DNA of 7,431 bases, taken from the NCBI GenBank assembly GCA_035700225.1, contig DASSOT010000067.1, positions 1 through 7,431 of the forward strand, in the 5' to 3' direction. The stretch comes from JANWLD01 sp035700225. Its GTDB lineage: Bacteria; Patescibacteriota; Saccharimonadia; Saccharimonadales; 2-12-FULL-41-12. Shown here piece after piece: positions 5,054 through 7,431 of the stretch (its first letter is position 1; every line of letters starts with the position of its first letter). The notes under the pieces were generated by a model. It did not search any database and was not told the DNA's origin. It worked only from the letters and a program-made list of their open reading frames with translations. A program made the position numbers and the translations under genes.

Positions 5054-5917
5054 TTATTGTATCAAAAATTGTTGCACAAGACGAACTGCCTCATCACCAG
5101 AGGTAACCCAGTGTATATTCTTATCTCTTTTGAACCAGGTCTTCTGTCTTTTGGCATAGTGCCATGTATCTTTGTACAATTTTTGTTTTGTTTTTTCCAA
5201 AGATTGTTCACCGGCGAAATACCCCTCCCATTCTTTGTAGCATATGGCGTTCATACCGGGTGCCGACCAGCCGTATTTTTCAGCCAGCCGCCTGACCTCA
5301 TTTTCCAGACCGGACTCCAGCATATTTTCCAAACGGCTCTTCATACGTTTTTTCAACTCTTCGGTTTCCTGGTTGATGCCGATAAACAGGCAGTTGTCCC
5401 TTAGCCTTTTTTCGTCTTTTACCATGCCCCCTCTTTCAACCGCTCTGGCCAGGTGCCTCTTATTATCAAAGCTTATGTCATTGTCCGATATGCCGATCTT
5501 TCTGGCTTCCTCCTGAAGTTCCGAGAGAGAAAGATTGTCCAGGCGTGACCTGAGCGAATCATCTTTCGGACCGAAGCGAAAATTATATATCACGGCACTG
5601 ATAAAAAGCCCGGTACCCCCGACTAAAAACGCTGTTTTACCGCGAGAATTTATATCTTCTATGGCTTTATCGGCTATTTTTTTCATTTCAACGGCGTTGA
5701 ATTTTTCATCCGGATCGACGATGTCCAACAAGTGATGACTGATTTGTTCCTGCTCGCTTTTACTCGGTTTGGCTGTACCTATGTCCATATATCTGTAGAC
5801 AGTTCGCGAGTCGGCGCATACTATTTCACCGTTAAAACTTTGAGCCAATCTTATTGCCAGAGCCGTCTTGCCGGAAGCCGTCTGGCCGGCAATCACCACT
5901 AGAGGTCCGGACGCCAT
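5054..5917 (-). CDS. miaA: tRNA dimethylallyltransferase (isopentenyl transferase)
   Basis: MiaA transfers a dimethylallyl group to N6 of A37 in tRNAs reading UNN codons, which stabilises codon pairing. The 287-residue protein carries the P-loop GQTASGKT (11-18), DSRTVYRYMDIGTAKPS (36-52), HHLLDIVDPDEKF (61-73), VGGTGLF (99-105), DNKRHLARAVE (151-161) and the C-terminal YAKRQKTWFKRD (254-265), in family order and at near-normal length. GAGGAG (5923-5928) precedes the ATG by 5 nt. The start overlaps the 3' end of the alkyltransferase-like gene by 19 nt, placing miaA fourth in the thrS-led run of overlapping genes. Its stop codon is shared with the -10 element of the next gene. No miaB or hfq is adjacent. 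Confidence 0.96.
   Translation of the reverse strand: MASGPLVVIAGQTASGKTALAIRLAQSFNGEIVCADSRTVYRYMDIGTAKPSKSEQEQISHHLLDIVDPDEKFNAVEMKKIADKAIEDINSRGKTAFLVGGTGLFISAVIYNFRFGPKDDSLRSRLDNLSLSELQEEARKIGISDNDISFDNKRHLARAVERGGMVKDEKRLRDNCLFIGINQETEELKKRMKSRLENMLESGLENEVRRLAEKYGWSAPGMNAICYKEWEGYFAGEQSLEKTKQKLYKDTWHYAKRQKTWFKRDKNIHWVTSGDEAVRLVQQFLIQ
5056..5064 (-). promoter_or_regulatory. Extended -10 promoter overlapping the miaA stop codon
   Basis: Minus-strand TGATACAAT (5064 to 5056) is an extended -10 whose last base is the first base of the miaA TAA. It ends 7 nt before the ATG of the winged-helix gene (5048), placing the transcript start at or next to that A. No consensus -35 is seen. It would let the last two genes be expressed separately from the thrS-miaA operon and as a leaderless mRNA. 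Confidence 0.55.
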
Positions 5918-6219
5918 ATATACTCCTCTACATCAATACGATAATCGTCCGCAATGTTGACCCCGTCTGCTTCCAGGGCGGACTTATGGCCAGTCAAACC
6001 CCCCGGGAAGCCTCTTGCCAAGCTGCCGTCCTTCATTACCACTCTCTGCCATGGCAGTTCAGGATTACCGAAATGCGCGATACCGCCGACTATTCGGGCC
6101 GAACGCGGACTGCCACATAAGGCCGCTATCTGGCCGTATGTCATTACCCGCCCCTGTGGAATCTGCGCAACCACGGCCTCGACCATATCCCTGAACTGTT
6201 TATCTGCTTTTCCTTGCAA
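5899..6219 (-). CDS. Alkyltransferase-like protein (ATL; MGMT-family DNA-binding domain without the acceptor cysteine)
   Basis: 106 residues matching the DNA-binding domain of O6-alkylguanine alkyltransferases: IPQGRVMTYGQIAALCGSPRSARIVGGIA, with Y28 and R42 at the positions of the base-flipping tyrosine and arginine finger. The active-site PCHRV motif is PWQRV (56-60): the acceptor Cys is Trp, as in ATL proteins, and the His is Gln. ATLs bind O6-alkylguanine lesions without repairing them and recruit nucleotide excision repair; this role is taken from the family. The chosen TTG start (6219) gives a normal ATL N-terminus and has a GGGGA-like site upstream; ATG at 6186 (residue 12) is the alternative and would still keep the whole domain. 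The gene overlaps the HAD gene by 20 nt upstream and miaA by 19 nt downstream, so it is co-translated with both. Confidence 0.9.
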   Translation of the reverse strand: MQGKADKQFRDMVEAVVAQIPQGRVMTYGQIAALCGSPRSARIVGGIAHFGNPELPWQRVVMKDGSLARGFPGGLTGHKSALEADGVNIADDYRIDVEEYIWRPDL

Positions 6220-6808
6220 AATATTCCCCGACTTCCTGCCAGTTTTTTACTCTGGTAACCTTAGCTGGTAATTCCTCGGTCCTGTTCCAGCTGTAATCTC
6301 CGAACAAAATAGCTTCGATGCCCGCAGATGCCGCCGCAAAACAATGTTTTAACTGGTCATCAATCAAATAATCCGCCCCTATCTCCCTGCTTATTTCAGC
6401 CTTGGTATAAGTATGGGAATCCGAAGTAAGCTCATCATAGAAACCGGCAAAATGTACCTCGGTAAAAATACCGGGGAAATGCTTGTCCAGCCACTCCATC
6501 GTATCCTTTTCGATACGCCTGACCCTTGATGTCAGAACGACCAGCTTATATGTTTCGGACAGTTTCGTTAACACGGGCAGTGCCCTGTCCAGGCGCTTAT
6601 ATCTCCTCATGATGCCGGAGTCATAGACAATATGCGCCCGTCTTTTTTCTTCTTCCAAGTCCACCTCCCATATTTCAGCCCATCTCTCTGTAAAATCATC
6701 TACCGTCAGGTTTGTGCCCCAGCGTTTATTACTAAAATCTACAAACCCCTGGGCGCCTGCCGACAATACGTCGTCAAGATCTACCGCTATGGTACTAACA
6801 GATGTCAT
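6200..6808 (-). CDS. HAD-superfamily hydrolase, 5'(3')-deoxyribonucleotidase-like (NT5C type)
   Basis: 202 residues with the HAD phosphatase motifs in order. Motif I is DLDDVL (nucleophile D10 and D12), motif II is LTSR (T93), a lysine consistent with motif III is K136, and motif IV is LIDDQ (D150, D151). An alpha-helical cap lies between motifs I and II. The late FGDYSWNR segment, corresponding to the LFxxPWN block, points to the NT5C/deoxynucleotidase group, which dephosphorylates (deoxy)nucleoside monophosphates; the exact substrate is not determined. The ATG overlaps the thrS stop as ATGA (6808-6805) and no Shine-Dalgarno is seen, so translation probably depends on reinitiation after thrS. 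Its own 3' end overlaps the alkyltransferase-like gene by 20 nt. Confidence 0.88.
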   Translation of the reverse strand: MTSVSTIAVDLDDVLSAGAQGFVDFSNKRWGTNLTVDDFTERWAEIWEVDLEEEKRRAHIVYDSGIMRRYKRLDRALPVLTKLSETYKLVVLTSRVRRIEKDTMEWLDKHFPGIFTEVHFAGFYDELTSDSHTYTKAEISREIGADYLIDDQLKHCFAAASAGIEAILFGDYSWNRTEELPAKVTRVKNWQEVGEYFARKSR

Positions 6809-7431
6809 AGAGAAGTTTTTGTAACGCGCGACATGGCTTCGTTCTTAACCGTCTTTAGGAAATCCTCAATTTTACGCGGGCTGTGCCCCTTTTGAACTTC
6901 CATATCATCCCGAACCCTCGGAACGACCTCGCCCGAGTCTATTTCTTTCTCTCCTACCACGATGACGTAGGGCACTTTTGACAGTTCCGAGTTTCTTATC
7001 TTCTTGCCTACCGATTCATTGCTGTTATCAGCAGTTATCCTTAATTTTAGCTCCTTAGCCTTTTCAAGTATGCTCTGCGTGAACTCAATCGTAGCTTTCT
7101 CCTGATTGACGGTTATGATTCTGACTTGCTCCGGTGCCAGCCAGACCGGGAATCTACCAGCCGTATGCTCTATATATACGGCCATGAACCGCTCGATAGA
7201 CCCAAGCAGAGCCTTATGTATCATGACCGGCCTTTTCTCGTTCCCATCAGCATCAACATAACTCAATCCGAACCTTTCGGGCATGACGAAATCTAACTGC
7301 TCGGTAGCGCATTGCCATTCCCGCCCTAAAGCATCGGTTACCATGATATCTATCTTCGGGCCGTAAAAGGCGGCCTCCCCTTCCTCTATGTAGTATTCGA
7401 TATCCAATACTTTGGCCACTTTCTCAAGAGT
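6805..7431 (-). CDS. thrS: Threonine--tRNA ligase, C-terminal part (N-terminus beyond window edge)
   Basis: 208 residues are visible, running off the right edge at the gene's 5' side. ThrRS charges tRNA-Thr with threonine. The visible part covers the end of the class II catalytic core: EEGEAAFYGPKIDIMVTDAL, GREWQCATEQLDFVMPERFGL, and RPVMIHKALLGSIERF, which holds the zinc-binding histidine and motif 3. The anticodon-binding domain follows, from WLAPEQVRIITVN through VPYVIVVGEKEIDSGEVVPRVRD. The frame is open to the edge (TLEK before VAKVLDIEYY), so the GTG at 7419 is internal, not a start. The stop TGA overlaps the next gene's ATG. thrS adjoins infC in E. coli and relatives; here it heads a separate operon on the opposite strand with a HAD nucleotidase, atl and miaA. 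Confidence 0.97.
   Translation of the reverse strand, partial: TLEKVAKVLDIEYYIEEGEAAFYGPKIDIMVTDALGREWQCATEQLDFVMPERFGLSYVDADGNEKRPVMIHKALLGSIERFMAVYIEHTAGRFPVWLAPEQVRIITVNQEKATIEFTQSILEKAKELKLRITADNSNESVGKKIRNSELSKVPYVIVVGEKEIDSGEVVPRVRDDMEVQKGHSPRKIEDFLKTVKNEAMSRVTKTSL

Noticed and set aside
4973..5404. 143-codon plus-strand open frame
   Set aside because: It is antisense to miaA and the winged-helix gene, is rich in Phe and Cys as expected of a shadow frame, and has no ribosome binding site or recognisable domain.
5854..6271. Overlapping plus-strand open frames opposite the alkyltransferase-like gene
   Set aside because: Shadows of the minus-strand genes; the minus-strand frame encodes clear MGMT-family motifs.
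6805..6808. Alternative genetic code with TGA read as an amino acid (as in Gracilibacteria/Absconditabacteria)
   Set aside because: TGA here ends thrS at the family's normal C-terminus within an ATGA overlap, and the intact genes need no recoding.

Overview
The window reads as chromosomal housekeeping DNA from a bacterium using the standard genetic code: genes end in TAA, TAG and TGA, and the thrS TGA sits inside an ATGA start/stop overlap. Several traits suggest a small-genome lineage of the Patescibacteria/CPR type, possibly Saccharibacteria. These are the compact layout, a winged-helix plus nucleotidyltransferase-like protein, a beta-lactamase-fold protein of a type I associate with CPR genomes, and promoters placed almost on top of start codons. 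This placement is inference; no taxonomic marker was compared.

Layout. At 1-397 (+) is the 3' end of a YifB/ComM-type AAA+ ATPase gene. At 406-1517 (+) is the translation operon infC-rpmI-rplT, with a clear promoter at 406-434. infC appears to start at an ATC codon (470), the class of rare start codon used for IF3 autoregulation in other bacteria. rnpB, a type A RNase P RNA (1533-1928, +), follows directly with its own extended -10 promoter. Converging on it is a minus-strand gene (1933-2592) fusing a pterin-4a-carbinolamine dehydratase domain to an RNase HI domain, both with intact catalytic residues. Next come tRNA-Pro(GGG) (2688-2764, +), a site-2 protease (2817-3440, -), and rpmB (3506-3727, +), which diverges from the protease across a very short shared promoter region.

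From 3771 to the right edge everything is on the minus strand. In transcription order it is thrS (partial), a HAD-family deoxynucleotidase-like gene, an alkyltransferase-like gene (atl), miaA, a winged-helix/nucleotidyltransferase-like gene, and a beta-lactamase-fold gene whose metal site looks lost. The first four overlap one another. The last two probably also have their own promoter, which overlaps the miaA stop codon.

Themes. Most of the window serves translation and RNA processing: IF3, L35, L20, L28, ThrRS, MiaA, tRNA-Pro and RNase P RNA. thrS, often next to infC in other bacteria, is here about 6 kb away on the other strand. Promoter-proximal protein genes other than infC lack a Shine-Dalgarno and have a -10 element 7-11 nt before the start codon, implying leaderless or nearly leaderless mRNAs; most operon-internal genes carry a Shine-Dalgarno. 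The most unusual items are the dehydratase-RNase H fusion, the ATC start of infC, the metal-site-less beta-lactamase-fold protein with its regulator-like partner, and the leaderless promoter pattern. I found no mobile element, CRISPR array or defence locus.
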